A model generated the notes under the pieces. That model saw nothing but the letters and a program-made list of their open reading frames with translations. It made no database searches and was not told the DNA's origin. A stretch of 64,000 bases of DNA from positions 8,459,501 to 8,523,500 of the forward strand of contig NC_092581.1 of the NCBI RefSeq assembly GCF_037975245.1, given 5' to 3'. Both the position numbers and the translations under genes were made by a program. Positions 24,302 through 36,150 of the stretch are shown in pieces. The DNA is from Apostichopus japonicus (taxonomy: Eukaryota > Echinodermata > Holothuroidea > Aspidochirotida > Stichopodidae). Numbering within the stretch: position 1 is the stretch's first letter; every line of letters begins with the position of its first letter.

Positions 24302-25361
24302 AGCCCGGCCGCGAATATTTTATTCCCAAACTAAACTGACACTTAAATTATTTCCTCGATTCAGATTGGTTCTCAGCGAGCACGTCAAACAGCGAACAAG
24401 TCAAAAGACACAGACATATCGTCAAATGCCTTTTTTTGTGTACACTCACTGGATGGTACACACTCACTCGCCGTCTTCATGGCCACTGCATATTTGACTA
24501 GGCATATCATGGTTCATTGACTGAATACATTTTGAATTTATGATTATAAAACTAAAAGTATCGCAACTCCGAATGTACACAAACACCTCGTACATATGTA
24601 CATCGGCTACATGTATACAATTACAAATGCACTGTTTTATTGTTTTGTATGCTATACACAGTACAGTAGGCTACATTACATGTGCTGTGTAGAGCGGAGT
24701 CAAGCGAGTAAACAAACGATCGAGGACTGCCTATAATGGGCGCAGTAGTTGGGAGTAGTTGCTTCATTGTGTTAAGATAACTATATACTTTCGTTTATAC
24801 CTACCAAAAGTTCTGGAAAGTTGCTAATGTGTAGGCTATATCTTGAATATGTTCGTGTTGATCATACTGATATCGACAGAGTATGGATGGATCCCAGTGG
24901 CGTAGGAAGGTACCTTTGAGTGGGGGGGGGGGGCTGAAGACTGATGGCCGGCCTGGGGGAGGGGTCTAAGGGGAGGGGGTGTCCCCCTCCCCTTTGGAAT
25001 TTTTTTGCATTTCCAGGTGGCCTCAGATGCAATTTGGTGCAATATAGCACACTTCAACCCACCCACTCCATTTTGTATATAATTTTGCATTTTCACCTGG
25101 TCTTAGATGCAATTTGGTACTCCAAATGAGATTTTTTTCTCATTTGGAAATGAAAAAGGGTTTTTTTGACTTGCGAAGCGGGGAGGCGGAATGATACTTC
25201 CGCCCCTCCATGTTTTTCACTGGGGGGGGGGGGGGGCTGGCGCCCTTGATGGATCCATGTTGAAACTAAAGTATATAACTTGCTCGCTGAGAGCCAATCA
25301 GAATCGAGGAAATAATTTCAGTGTCAGATCAGTTTGGGAAAAAAATATTCGCGGCCCGGCC
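24302..25361. mobile_element. inverted-repeat DNA element (host of a nested hAT MITE)
   Basis: Ends are imperfect inverted repeats of about 80 bp: 24302-24382 and 25281-25361. Shared blocks include GGCCGCGAATATTTT, CTGACACT and AAATTATTTCCTCGATTC. No transposase frame lies between them, so it is non-autonomous. No clear target-site duplication was seen. Without the nested insertion it would be about 700 bp. Confidence 0.75.
24895..25248 (+). mobile_element. hAT-type MITE, copy 1, with 8-bp target duplication
   Basis: Starts CAGTGGCGTAGGAAGG and ends GGCGCCCTTG. It is flanked on both sides by ATGGATCC (24887-24894 and 25249-25256). Body is 354 bp with G-rich runs and no coding potential. 8-bp duplications are the hAT signature. 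The same family is present at 34531-34900. Confidence 0.85.
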
Positions 25362-25693
25362 TCTGAAACATAGTATTGCTATAGCTGTGCACATATTGAA
25401 ATCATGTGCGATCCTTTACAGTTACATAGTTAGGTATTCGAGAAGCTCAAATGAAGGATACCAATGGCTAATACACGATTGCCACCCCTTAAAAATAACA
25501 TGGTAAACAATCACAAAAACATTTAAAACTTAAATGTTAAATAATAAACAATGAAACATATCCGCAGAAACATATCGTGCAGGTATGAACCCTGTTGTTT
25601 GCTAAGCTTCATGTATCAGACACGACTGGGTTTATCTTCATATTATGAAGCACGGGGAGATAGCTGCTGTTGACTTTAAACCTTCTTCTTAGA

Positions 25694-25812
25694 TTAAACT
25701 GAGGAACTAGTTCTCTGTTTTCTCGTTAGGAGGAAGATCATCACTCCAGCGATTAGAAAGGCGCCCACAAGAACACCGATCACAATAGCCGCTATTTGTC
25801 CCCCAGTCAAAC
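25694..25812 (-). CDS. transmembrane and tail exon of the seven-SRCR receptor
   Basis: Acceptor ACGTTAATAG; encodes [20 protein letters not shown], then AGVMIFLL, a basic RKQR stop-transfer and a C-terminal TSSSV before TAA (25694-25696). Too short for the open-frame search but fits phase and architecture. SSV at the end matches a class I PDZ ligand pattern. Confidence 0.75.
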
Positions 25813-25856
25813 CTATTAACGTAATAAAAAACAGATTGAATGAAGATTGAATATAC

Positions 25857-25929
<73 letters not shown>

Positions 25930-25983
25930 TATATTTATATATATATGTATATATATATATATAAATATATATAAATATTAATT

Positions 25984-26035
<52 letters not shown>

Positions 26036-26089
26036 TCAATATATATTTAAATATATATATATTTATATATACATATATATATATATATG

Positions 26090-26172
<83 letters not shown>

Positions 26173-29100
26173 TCATATATTTATATTTATTTATATAAAT
26201 CGATAGCATACCTTCATCAACATTGCACTGTATAAAAGCCGGTTGGAGCCCTTCTGTACTGTCAGTGAGGTCAACAGGTGTCATAACGCAATCCCGTAGA
26301 TCTTCCTCGTTCCCTGTGCAAGAGAACATACCGTTGAAGTAAGGTACGTGCTCATCTACCAGCGACGCAGCTTCAAGGTACACACTGTCTATCTCTACTA
26401 GTCCTCGCTGATGACAGACTACCTCAGCTTCGGATTGGGTAAAGTTCGCAAAGGCAATAACATGCCAGGTACCGCCCTCGAAAATCTCCACATTGCCAGA
26501 AAATGCGTCTGCTCCATTGCGAAGTCGGGAATCGTAGTGGTCTGGAAACAAATTGCAATATAAAATCCTGGTTTGAAGAACATTGCTGTCTCATAGACAT
26601 TGATCTAGTTTAATTACGTCTGCTCTTTTAGACGGGACACACCGACATACCAAACTAAAGACTGCTAACCTGTTGACGCAGTAAAGCTTTGATTTTCTGC
26701 GGTACAACCAACCAAAGGACGCAACCTCAATATGCTTTCAAGATCAACAGTTCATCATTGCGTTTCTACATTGAGTGTTTGAGTTTCGAACACTTTTAGT
26801 TTATTCAAAAATGGTAATATAAAGAACACTGAAATATTACAACATAGTCATTAGACTTAAGCGGAACTCAAAAGAAGACATATATTATGATCCTTGGATA
26901 TAGTTAAATGTTTTACGATACAATTTCCAAGGACAGTATCATGCAGGTGTCATGCAATGGGCATGCAGGTGTCATGCACGGGCATGCAGGTGTCATGCAA
27001 GGGAGCCGATAGTGAAATATCTCAAGCTGACATTCCAACACGCTGACTACACGCCAATGATTTAAACACGGTTACAACGAAATTTGCCCAACAGCACCCC
27101 CTGTGCACCTCTCGTAAGGTTTCCATCCGATTGAAGTTAATGATGCACTTGTAAGCCTCCATTAATGTTATCGTTACTCTCATGCTACCGCTGTGGCATG
27201 CTAATACTGACGTGTTCAGCATGAACTATATTCTTGTACATTCTTAAAAATAGCATCCTTATAAATCCCATTTATAAGTCAACTTTCGACAAAGGCTACC
27301 TTCTGTTATGAAGAGCACTAAGCGTACACTATAACCCATGATGCGTATATTTCATCCGTGGTGATATACACATAGGCCTATATATAAATACCTGCAATGT
27401 AGCACACCACACCCACATCTTCATCATGCGTGCAGTCGTGTTGGAACCATCCATCATGGTCACAGTTGTACAGGAAGTTATCATAAACTGAGCAAGACAC
27501 GTCATCTAACATAATGTTTCCTGTTCCTTCTCCAAAGTAACCGTTCGTTACAGCCTGTCGAGAAGTTTTGTAACCTAGCTGTTTACAAACAGCATCGTCA
27601 CTGTACATATAAGTGCTCCAGTTATCATCACATACTGTACCCCATTCACCGTCATGGAATATCTCCACTCTACCTTCGTTGTTTCCGTTTTTGCCGTCCC
27701 TTAAACGAACCGCTGCTTCTGAGCCTTTAGAGAAACATTTACACAACAATTAAAGTAGCCTTTCATTGTGTTCCGTATGTGATTATCCAATATGAAGATC
27801 ATTTCGTTTTGTTATTTCACACAAAGAACTTTACAGTTGACCATATTTTTCTAATATTTTTCAACCGACACTTTTGTCGGCATTATCATGACTCACATCA
27901 AAACCGTTCAAAACACCTGATGTCAACAAATTAAGACATATAGACAATGGAATTATATCTAAACTGGATTGTCAAACTCATGATTTACAGTAATGTACAA
28001 AAAGACATATTAAAGACTTTTTGCCTGCTACAAGCTTTCGTCTAAAAAGTCTCAACATGCCCCAATGTAGTTGTTTGCAAATGCAATGTGACAGCGTTTC
28101 AATGCGAAACATTTGAATTCGGATATACTGTTTGCACGTGATTGACTCATACCCAATGTGTAGGGTAAAGAGATCAATGGTCTAAATTAATCTTGCCATT
28201 TTCAAAAGTTTATCACATGGTATGTTTCATTTCTTGATTTCTGCTGTTTTTGTTTTACCTTTCTCCTCGTAATCAGGAACGCAAATGACCCCAACGTCTC
28301 TGGCATGGGAGCACCCAGTCACACCCCAGTCACCCTTCAAGCAACTGTATAAGGTCCTTTCTGAGCCCGTGCACTCAAGGCCTTCAAATAACACAGGATC
28401 AGTTCCTTCACCAAAGTAACCACCTTCTCTGATCGCAAACGCTCCTCTGTATCCAAGTTCACGGCAAACGACCTGTGCGTCGAAAAGATCAAATCCTTCC
28501 TCACAAACTGTTCCCCAAACGCCGTAGAAGACCTCAAGGCGACCTTCATTCGGAACAGACCCACCTACCAACCGAACTCTACTGGTGTCTGGGTTATAAA
28601 TTAATAAATTTAAAAGAACGAAATGATAAACAATAACAAAACGAAAAAAAGATAAGAAAAAACAACAACAAACATTTGTATCGTGGATATCGTTTGCCTT
28701 TGTCTCTTAATTAGGTTTTTGGATGGAATTTAGCAAGTAAACTTATGAGTATTTTGTTAATATTTTAGATTTACATGGTTACGTAATTTTGCTTCTTAAT
28801 GAGTCGCTCTCCAGACAGTTACATAAAGTAATTCTATAAGTCAGACGGTGTTACTGTCAAATGTTAGACGATTTTTTTTGGGGGAAACTATAGTCGACAA
28901 CGTCAAAGCGTTACTGTTCCTCCAAAAATTGTGATATGGTGCCTGCCAATTTTATCAACAAAAAATTGCTTTTTAATGGAATTCTCAATACAAAGAAACT
29001 TGAGAGCTGAGGAAACATTCCAAATGTATCACAGTTTAAGGAAAAATCAACAAGGAGATTACAATAGTAAGAATTCTGAACATAAAATACCGTGATGACA

Positions 29101-32100
29101 TCATAAATAATCCTATACTGTGATCCTTTGACTGGAAGAATAATTGCGGGATTGTGTCTGTCAAAATAGCTCACATTTCAGCCAACCATTATCGAGGTAC
29201 GAACAAGATATTGGTCTGTGATTTTCAACCAAGGTGTGGAATATTAAATCCCACTGCCTGCCACCGGAATATCCCCAAGACAAATTTATTTGTCTTACCT
29301 TCATCAGTCAAATCTGTAGATTCACTTCCTCCGTGATAAGTACGATCTTATAAAGTTGTTGTTTAAGACAAAGTGAGCCCTATTAAAGCTATGGCAAACA
29401 CTCTGTACAGTTTACATTACTGATGTATTCTGGTAACTCTTTGTAGCGCCCTCATATAATGGCAACAAAATTGGCTCAAATTTCTGATTTAGCATCTCTG
29501 TCTATAGTTGGCTCGATTAGACAATTATATGTGTATGTTAATTACCTGGTTCTGTACATGACACTGTTGCAAAGGACTTGACCGCACAGTCGTTGATGTG
29601 CCACTGGCCTGTATTGCATTCCACTATACTGCCCTCATCACCGGTACACTGGACATCAGTAACTATGACGTCAGACGTTGTATTGCTTGGATCAAACCAT
29701 TCTGATACCTTCCATGCATAGGATTGACTTAGCCACTGACATATCACATCACCATCCTCAACATCCCAGTCTTGTGGGCAGATTGTTCCCCATGCGCCTG
29801 CGTAGTAAACCTCAACAACGTTGGAGTCCTCCAAAATTCGAACGTCACCTGTTCGGTAGATTCCTAGAGAAACGGAAAAGAAATGTAGGTAAGAAAATCA
29901 TGTAAACTGTAAAACATTGGTGAAGAGAAGTTTTTTATTACGAATCCAGACGACATTTTCATGGTATGTCGAAATATGTAAGAAAGGGTAATTTTGCCCA
30001 AACTAACATAGCGCCGGAATTCCTAAATTACTGGTATTTGCATCAGTTTACCTTTGCATACCCAACTGAAAGAAGGAAAAACACGACTCTTTCACTAATT
30101 TACATTCAACCAAAGATTACCGGTTTATCTACTTACCAACAGGTACGGTGTCACAGACAACAGCAGCTTCAAAAAGACTAGTGCAGTTGCTGTAGTACAA
30201 TGGGTAGCGGACGCATTCCCAAAGCTGACCCTCTGTACCTCGACAACGGAAACCATCAACAGCGATTCCTATTGGTCTACCACTGTCACCAAAGAATCCA
30301 TCAGTGACCGCTTTCAAGGCTCCAGAGAATCCCAACTGTCTGCAGACGACAGTTGCGTCAGCCAAGTCCCAGTTATCGGCACAGATGGAGCCCCATGTCT
30401 GGTTGTGGTAAACTTCAACCCTTCCCTCTGCCTCGGAGGTAGTGTTGCCATGCAAAAGTTGTATCGCTCCCTCATAGAGATCTGCAATGATAAAATCAAT
30501 TAGTACATGACATATCATGCGAAACTGTTATACAGGGAGGGATAATATAATGTGATGTGACGTCATGTGATATAATGTCATGTTGAGGACATTGTCATGT
30601 GATTTCTCATAGTGAAGTACCATGTGGTGCAGAATGTTGTTTTGTGGTGCGGCACAATATTGGGTGGCATGCTGTGGCAGTTGTGGTGTGAGGTGTGGCA
30701 GTATGGTTTTGTGTGACATTTCGTGTGATGTATTGTACTTTAATGTGACATTAACCTACATGACAGGACGGGAGTTTGCAAATCCATAATAAACATAGAG
30801 ATCATTATTTTCCATCTTGACGTGAGAAAAAATCCCAGTTCCAACATCAAAATTTTCAGTTCATAAAATTTTAGAAACGTTTCAACTACATAGTTAATAA
30901 CAACGTGTAATAAACATATTGATGTTTAAATACGTAATAATAATGTAAATAATAGGGGCGAATTCATAAAGGAAGGAGTTGGCTCTGGGGAAGTTGAAGC
31001 CAACACCTCATGTGAGGTCAGGGAACCATCTTCCATCTCTAAACCCATTGTTGTTCTAATGACTACTTTGAATTGTTCTGTGAGGTTGAAAGAGGTTGTA
31101 TGAGCACACCTCCCACCCCACCACCCCTCATGATCCCCTACGCACCTTCTGAGTTGATGCATCGTATGCCGATGTCCTGGTGGTGACCACAATTGTGTTT
31201 TAACCATCGAGAATGGACGCAGTCATTCAGTGTTTGTTCGTAGCCCTTGCACTCTACCGATTGCAACATTATTAACCCCTCTCCTCCGCCGTATTCAATA
31301 AAATCTGGCGGAAGTACTCCGCGGTCGTATCCTAGCATTCGGCAAACAACATCGGTGTCACGCAATCCCCAATCAGCGTTGCATACCGTCCCCCAAGAAC
31401 CTCCGTAAAAAACCTCTAACCGTCCTTCGTTGGGTAAATCGCCCTGTATTATACGGACATCACCATTAGACTCACCGTCAGCTGCATGTAGAATTATAAA
31501 TGTTGTGAAAATAACAACACAAGAGTAAGTGTCAATATTTTTAGGAAACAAATTTCACCATAAAATTCGGAACTTTGAAAACATCACATTTTCGAAATGA
31601 AACTTTAACATTTTGGGATAAAACAACTAAATGTAAAAAATATCGAGATAAAACATCAACCGTATGACCTAAAACATCAACAGTTCGAAATCAAGTTGAA
31701 ACGATATAACGAACGATAAAACGAACCATATAACGAACGTCCACATTTTCAGATAAAACGTTAACATTTTTAGATGAATATTCAAATTGCAATATGACTC
31801 CCGTGTTCGTATCAACCATTTTGGTCACTAATTCAAAGGAATATCAAAGGCATTAAATTCATCATGTTTAAATCCATTTTAATGTTATTACTTATATGTG
31901 TGGTATCGATCAATATTACTTATCAATCTACTAAATCAAAGGAGAATACATAAGTAAAATGTTTGTTTGCCTCTCATGTGTCAAGCATGCATGTGTTTTC
32001 GTCATCATTTTAAACGTAATGTTAAGATGCGTATAATTAACAATATTTATTTACACGATTGACCTTGAGTCGCATGCGATAACAATAAAAAACTTACGGA

Positions 32101-32698
32101 AATCTGTCGCACAGAAAACTCCTACGTCTCGGCGATGATCTGAACATCCATAGACACAGGCAGAGTAGTCACACTCACCAAGGAGTCCTTCATTACCGAC
32201 ACATTTAACGTACTCCCAGGCGACTTCACCAATTCCTTCCCCAAACCTCTCTGCGTCACTAAAGCATCCTAAGGGCTGACCAAAACCAAGCTGTCTGCAT
32301 GTAACTGAGCAGTCGGACAAATCCCAAGTAGACCCCCCACTCACAGTACCCCACTTGCCCTGGTAATACACCTCTAACCTTCCTTGGTTTGGCGACTCTC
32401 CTCCCACTAACCGTGTTTCTCCATTCTCGAAACCTATATATTTCGTGACAGGAATTAAATAGAAGAGAAGATATATTTTGTTCTTGCCATTATAATAATA
32501 TACTAAATCAGTTCTTAATAGAGCGCCAAATACCTAAAGGCCTCTAGGCACTTTACAAAACCTAACACAAATAGAAACAAAAAGACAGAGAAATCAAAGG
32601 AATAAAAAGTCTAGAAAACACATAAACGAAAATTAAACAGTATGTAAAATACGAACACAATAATCTAAAAACCGAGAAGACTATTATATGCCTATATG

Positions 32699-32783
<85 letters not shown>

Positions 32784-33164
32784 TAGATATATATACGTGC
32801 AACATAAACTCGCGTCAAATATATCATTATTTTTATAGGCTTGTATATGCATACATGCGCGGTAGAACATCAGCTCAAGCATTGGACGTAAACAAAATTA
32901 TTAACTCGTTACTCGTAGCGGAAAGTAGAGATTATTGTTGATGAAAGCTCCAAGCCACAAACATTACCATCAGCGTTGTTATGATGTTAACTCAACGTTA
33001 CCAACTATACTATGAAATACATATTCGCGTAAAGTTCTCCTTTCTAAAATAAAGTTCAGCAAAGCAATATAATGTTAAATTAACCTCTTACACGACTTAC
33101 CTTCTCCTTGAAGATATAACATTGGAATAAGTACAAACATACATAGTGTATGTTCCACGGTCAT
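25694..33164 (-). CDS. SRCR transmembrane receptor, seven SRCR domains, intact
   Basis: Gene-level entry; exons in transcript order: 33101-33164 (signal peptide), 32098-32433, 31146-31481, 30137-30481, 29546-29863, 29299-29346 (short linker, less certain), 28259-28588, 27392-27724, 26212-26541, and 25694-25812 (transmembrane). All junctions are phase 1 and the sum is 852 aa, or 836 aa without the linker. Approximate layout: signal peptide 1-21, SRCR1 22-133, SRCR2 134-245, SRCR3 246-360, SRCR4 361-466, linker 467-482, SRCR5 483-592, SRCR6 593-703, SRCR7 704-813, transmembrane 819-842 and a 10-residue tail. Unlike the other SRCR genes here, its tail has no PPxY but ends TSSSV, a possible class I PDZ ligand. 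It is probably a cell-surface recognition receptor; ligand unknown. Confidence 0.85.
25850..26185. repeat. long (AT)n tract with variants
   Basis: About 330 bp of alternating AT/TA with occasional G or C, in the last intron of the seven-SRCR gene. Highly prone to slippage and hairpins. Confidence 0.95.
26212..26541 (-). CDS. SRCR7 exon, divergent, one disulfide pair missing
   Basis: Acceptor GTTTCCAG, donor GAAG|GTATGC. Encodes [27 protein letters not shown] in place of [29 protein letters not shown] and FIQC. Only four cysteines remain. The WGTVC cysteine and its usual partner in the last third are both absent, which suggests loss of a whole disulfide rather than random decay. Confidence 0.8.
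26940..27003 (+). repeat. about 22-bp repeat, 3 copies
   Basis: Three copies of a GCATGCAGGTGTCATGCA-type unit in the intron between SRCR6 and SRCR7. The unit contains GCATGC palindromes. Confidence 0.8.
27392..27724 (-). CDS. SRCR6 exon
   Basis: Acceptor TTTCTCTAAAG, donor GCAG|GTATTT. Encodes [56 protein letters not shown] and VGVVC: six canonical cysteines, with a short insertion after the first. Confidence 0.9.
28259..28588 (-). CDS. SRCR5 exon
   Basis: Acceptor TTATAACCCAG, donor AAAG|GTAAAA. Encodes [63 protein letters not shown] and VGVIC: six canonical cysteines. Confidence 0.9.
29299..29346 (-). CDS. possible short Ser/Thr/acidic linker exon
   Basis: A 48-nt phase 1-1 stretch reading [15 protein letters not shown] with a good donor (GAAG|GTAAGA) and a poor-pyrimidine acceptor (TTTATAAG). 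It fits the frame between SRCR4 and SRCR5 and would act as a flexible, possibly O-glycosylated spacer. May be alternatively used or spurious. Confidence 0.4.
29546..29863 (-). CDS. SRCR4 exon
   Basis: Acceptor CGTTTCTCTAG, donor CCAG|GTAATT. Encodes [55 protein letters not shown] and TVSC: six cysteines, with a shortened N-terminal part lacking the usual EGR. Confidence 0.85.
30137..30481 (-). CDS. SRCR3 exon
   Basis: Acceptor TATCATTGCAG, donor GTTG|GTAAGT. Encodes [51 protein letters not shown] and AAVVC: six canonical cysteines. Confidence 0.9.
31146..31481 (-). CDS. SRCR2 exon
   Basis: Acceptor CTACATGCAG, donor GAAG|GTGCGT. Encodes [57 protein letters not shown] and GIRC: six canonical cysteines. 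Confidence 0.9.
32098..32433 (-). CDS. SRCR1 exon, first cysteine replaced
   Basis: Acceptor AATATATAG, donor TTCC|GTAAGT. Encodes [43 protein letters not shown], then [13 protein letters not shown] and DVGVFC. The canonical WGTVC cysteine is Ser, and extra cysteines occur (LSDC, LGC, SAC), so its disulfide pattern probably differs from a standard SRCR domain. Confidence 0.85.
32698..32790. repeat. (TA)n microsatellite
   Basis: About 80 bases of perfect TA plus a short GATA variant, in intron 1 of the seven-SRCR gene. Confidence 0.95.
33101..33164 (-). CDS. signal-peptide exon of the seven-SRCR receptor
   Basis: ATG at 33162-33164, encoding [19 protein letters not shown] and then GE before donor GAAG|GTAAGT. 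Hydrophobic core typical of a secretory signal; phase 1 fits the next exon. Confidence 0.75.
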
Positions 33165-34143
33165 TTTGAGGCTGTTGGATGAAAGGCGAACGTGCAGCGT
33201 TTGAGCAATGCACAGCAGTATCTTTATTGTCATTTTAACATCTCCTAATTAACAAATAATTAATTAACGAACGAATCATGGACTTTGATACCGCATACAC
33301 GGTGTTTCATTGAATCTGGAGCTTTTGGCCGTTTGACATGCGCACTATAACTATATGACGCATTATAAAGATTTTATTATAACCTTGACGTAATAACTTT
33401 GATTCCCCACCATGCATTTGTTCTGGCGGGGTTCTTCGAGATTTACAGAGTTCAAACTATTGAAACATCAATAAAAGTTAGCCTAGCAAATAAACACTTT
33501 TCTAACAAGTGTATTGCATTGCATGTGAGAAACAGTGCATTCGGCTAATAATTTAGCAGCTTTAAACGATCCCCTTTCAGTTGAGAAGAAATACTCAATA
33601 TCGTCCATAGTATGACTTAACACATATAACCGAATATCAAGTAAGCCGTGGAAGGAACTTACTGTATTGTAGGAATGCTAAGGTAGAAGAAACAAAGGCG
33701 AAAAATATTGTTTGTTTGGTGATTAATCAAAGTTAACTAAGGTAAAGGAAGAAAGCGAGTTCTTTTCTTCTTTATTTGCCTGGAAAAATGACGTAATGCT
33801 CTGAGCAGCCACATGAAGACTGACGGGTTTCAAGTTAAGTAAAATTATCCTTTCTTCTTTATACCACGAGTAATCGTTAATTCTTGAGTGAGGGATTCAG
33901 GTCCTTGAATGCTGTACTGTCATTTCAGAAGAAAGAAAGCCCAGGCTCCTCAAATATATAGGTAGATTATGAAGTGATCCTCGCTATTTTGAAAGGTGAT
34001 AAACCAAATCACCCACACCCTCCCTCGCTGTCCAACATATCTACCTTTACGTCAGAGTTAATCCGTTTTACAACATCTAGTGCAAAATATACATTCACGC
34101 CAAATTCTGATTTTCATACGTTATCTTTACTTTGTTCAACAAC

Positions 34144-34270
34144 ACGCCATTTTCATTTAATGCGCCATTGTCATTTAACGCGCCATTGTCATTAAGCGCG
34201 CCATTGTCATTTAACGCGCCATTGTTATTTAAGGCGCCATTGTCATTTAAGGCGCCATTGTCATTTAACG
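34144..34270 (+). repeat. 18-bp minisatellite, about 7 copies
   Basis: Tandem units close to GCGCCATTGTCATTTAAC, with small variants at the TTAAC/TTAAG end. Confidence 0.9.
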
Positions 34271-34530
34271 CATGCGGTCTACTTAAATGACGTTTGCTTT
34301 AACTATCTATAAAACTTCAACAGACTTGTAGTATTTGTTCAATGTGAGTCAACAGGTTTAAGTTTACAAAGCCAAACACGTGTACAATTTACAGATGACT
34401 CACAAATTGATATAGGCTTATCAATAAACAATTTGTCATAATTTGACTCAAGTAACCACTCCCAAACATTTAGAGCACTGCATGACGGTGTTAGATATAC
34501 TTGTGTGAGGATTTGTACATGTTTACAGAC

Positions 34531-34900
34531 CAGTGGCGTAGGAAGTTACTTTTGAGTGGGGGGGGGGGGCTGAAGACTGATGGCCGGCCTGGGGGAGGGG
34601 TCTAAGGGGAGGGGGTGTCCCCCTTCCCTTTGGAATTTTTTTGCATTTTCAGGTGGCCTCAGATGCAATTTGGTGCAATATAGCACACTTCAACTCCCAC
34701 TCCATTTTGTAAAGAATTTTGCATTTTCACCTGGCCTTAAATGCAATTTGGTGCTCCAAATGAGATTTTTTTCTCATTTGGAAATGAAAAAGGGGTTTTC
34801 TGACTTGCGGAGCGGGGGGGGGGGGGCGGAATGATACTTCCGCCCCCCATATTTTTCACTGGGGGCTGGCTCCCCCAGCCCCCCGGTGCCTACGCCCTTG
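34531..34900 (+). mobile_element. hAT-type MITE, copy 2, with 8-bp target duplication
   Basis: Starts CAGTGGCGTAGGAAG and ends CCTACGCCCTTG, so its termini form a 12-bp imperfect inverted repeat. It is flanked on both sides by TTACAGAC (34523-34530 and 34901-34908). It is very similar along its length to 24895-25248, keeping the right terminus that the other copy has partly lost. Non-coding, 370 bp. Confidence 0.9.
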
Positions 34901-35446
34901 TTACAGACTGCTTATACTGTTTTGTAGTCGCCGTCTTTGATGGGTTAATTAACATAGCCCGGTATGAAGTCTAGGTCGGCGTACACTCAAACAGATGATG
35001 GCGCACATAGAATTCAGATAAGGAGGTATGCGATATTCTAAATTGATTATTGTGTCTACCAAAGACATTATGTAACATATATTCAACGATTAAGTATACA
35101 ATGTTCCATCTTTTGTATTCGATCGGGCCAAAACAGGCTAAAATGACTTGATTAGCACACATCATATCATTTGGAATCTGGTGTTTTCGATGAACGAGGA
35201 TGAAATCACATCAACATGTCTTCCTCTCCCACCCCACTATATTTTCGATCGAGTCACGTGGCAACTGAATCCTCGTCTTACTTAGAAACCCACCCTTTCT
35301 AATGCTTATCAGTAAACAGTTCCATGGTTTCATGCCGTATCGGATCTGAAAACAGACTTTGTACTTCTTGCAAAAAAACAAAAAACTGATTTGGTATAAA
35401 TGAAGACTTTGTGTAAGCACCGATAATGATGATGGCTGGTACCGGT

Positions 35447-36150
35447 TATCTTAGGAAAACATCACTTGTGTTGCACTGACGTCTTGTGAAGGTCTAATGT
35501 ATCACAAGTTCGCAACACATCTGTTTGAAGCAGAAGAATTATGTAGAGTTTTTAGAAGAAGCGGCATGACATGCATAAATATACTGTTATTAAATATACT
35601 AATATTAAACTACAACCCCATTCCAGTGGCGTGCGTTAAGGTGGGGAAGGAGAGTGGAGGGTCGGGAGGAACCTCACACCATCGTCAGTGGGGGTAGAAC
35701 GTTCAGTCGGAAAAAAATAGTGGCAAAGAATTAGATCACTTCTCTGGGGAGGCCCCTCAATAGTGGTTCATGTCCCTAACCTAAATCAATCGGTGATCTA
35801 GTGTATCTTAGGAAAACATCACTTGTGTTGCACTGACGTCTTGTGAAGGTCTAATGTATCACAAGTTCACAACACATCTTTTTGAAGCAGAAGAATTATG
35901 TAGAGTTTTTAGAAAAAGCGGGATGACATGCATAAATATACTGTTATTAAATATACTAATATTAAACTACAACCCCAATCCAGTGGCGTGCGTTAAGGTG
36001 GGGAAGGAGAGTGGAGGGTCGGGAGGAACCTCACACCATCGTCAGTGGGGGTAGAACGTTCAGTCGGAAAAAATAGTGGCAAATAATTAGATCACTTCTC
36101 TGAGGAGGCCCTTCAATAATGGTTCATGTCCCTAACCTAAATCAATCGGG
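35447..36150 (+). repeat. 357-bp tandem duplication, two copies
   Basis: 35447-35803 and 35804-36150 start with the same TATCTTAGGAAAACATCACT and agree almost throughout, differing by a few substitutions and one-base indels. Both end in AATCAATCGG. A recent local duplication; no coding role seen. Confidence 0.95.

Larger units (their letters stand above)
21136..25693. other. gene-poor region between convergent SRCR genes
   Basis: About 4.5 kb between the 3' ends of the plus-strand and minus-strand SRCR genes. No supported gene. G-rich runs lie near 23040-23070 and 23655-23695. An open frame on the minus strand at 21261-21701 (146 codons) shows no recognised domain. The inverted-repeat element at 24302-25361 is described separately. 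Confidence 0.5.
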
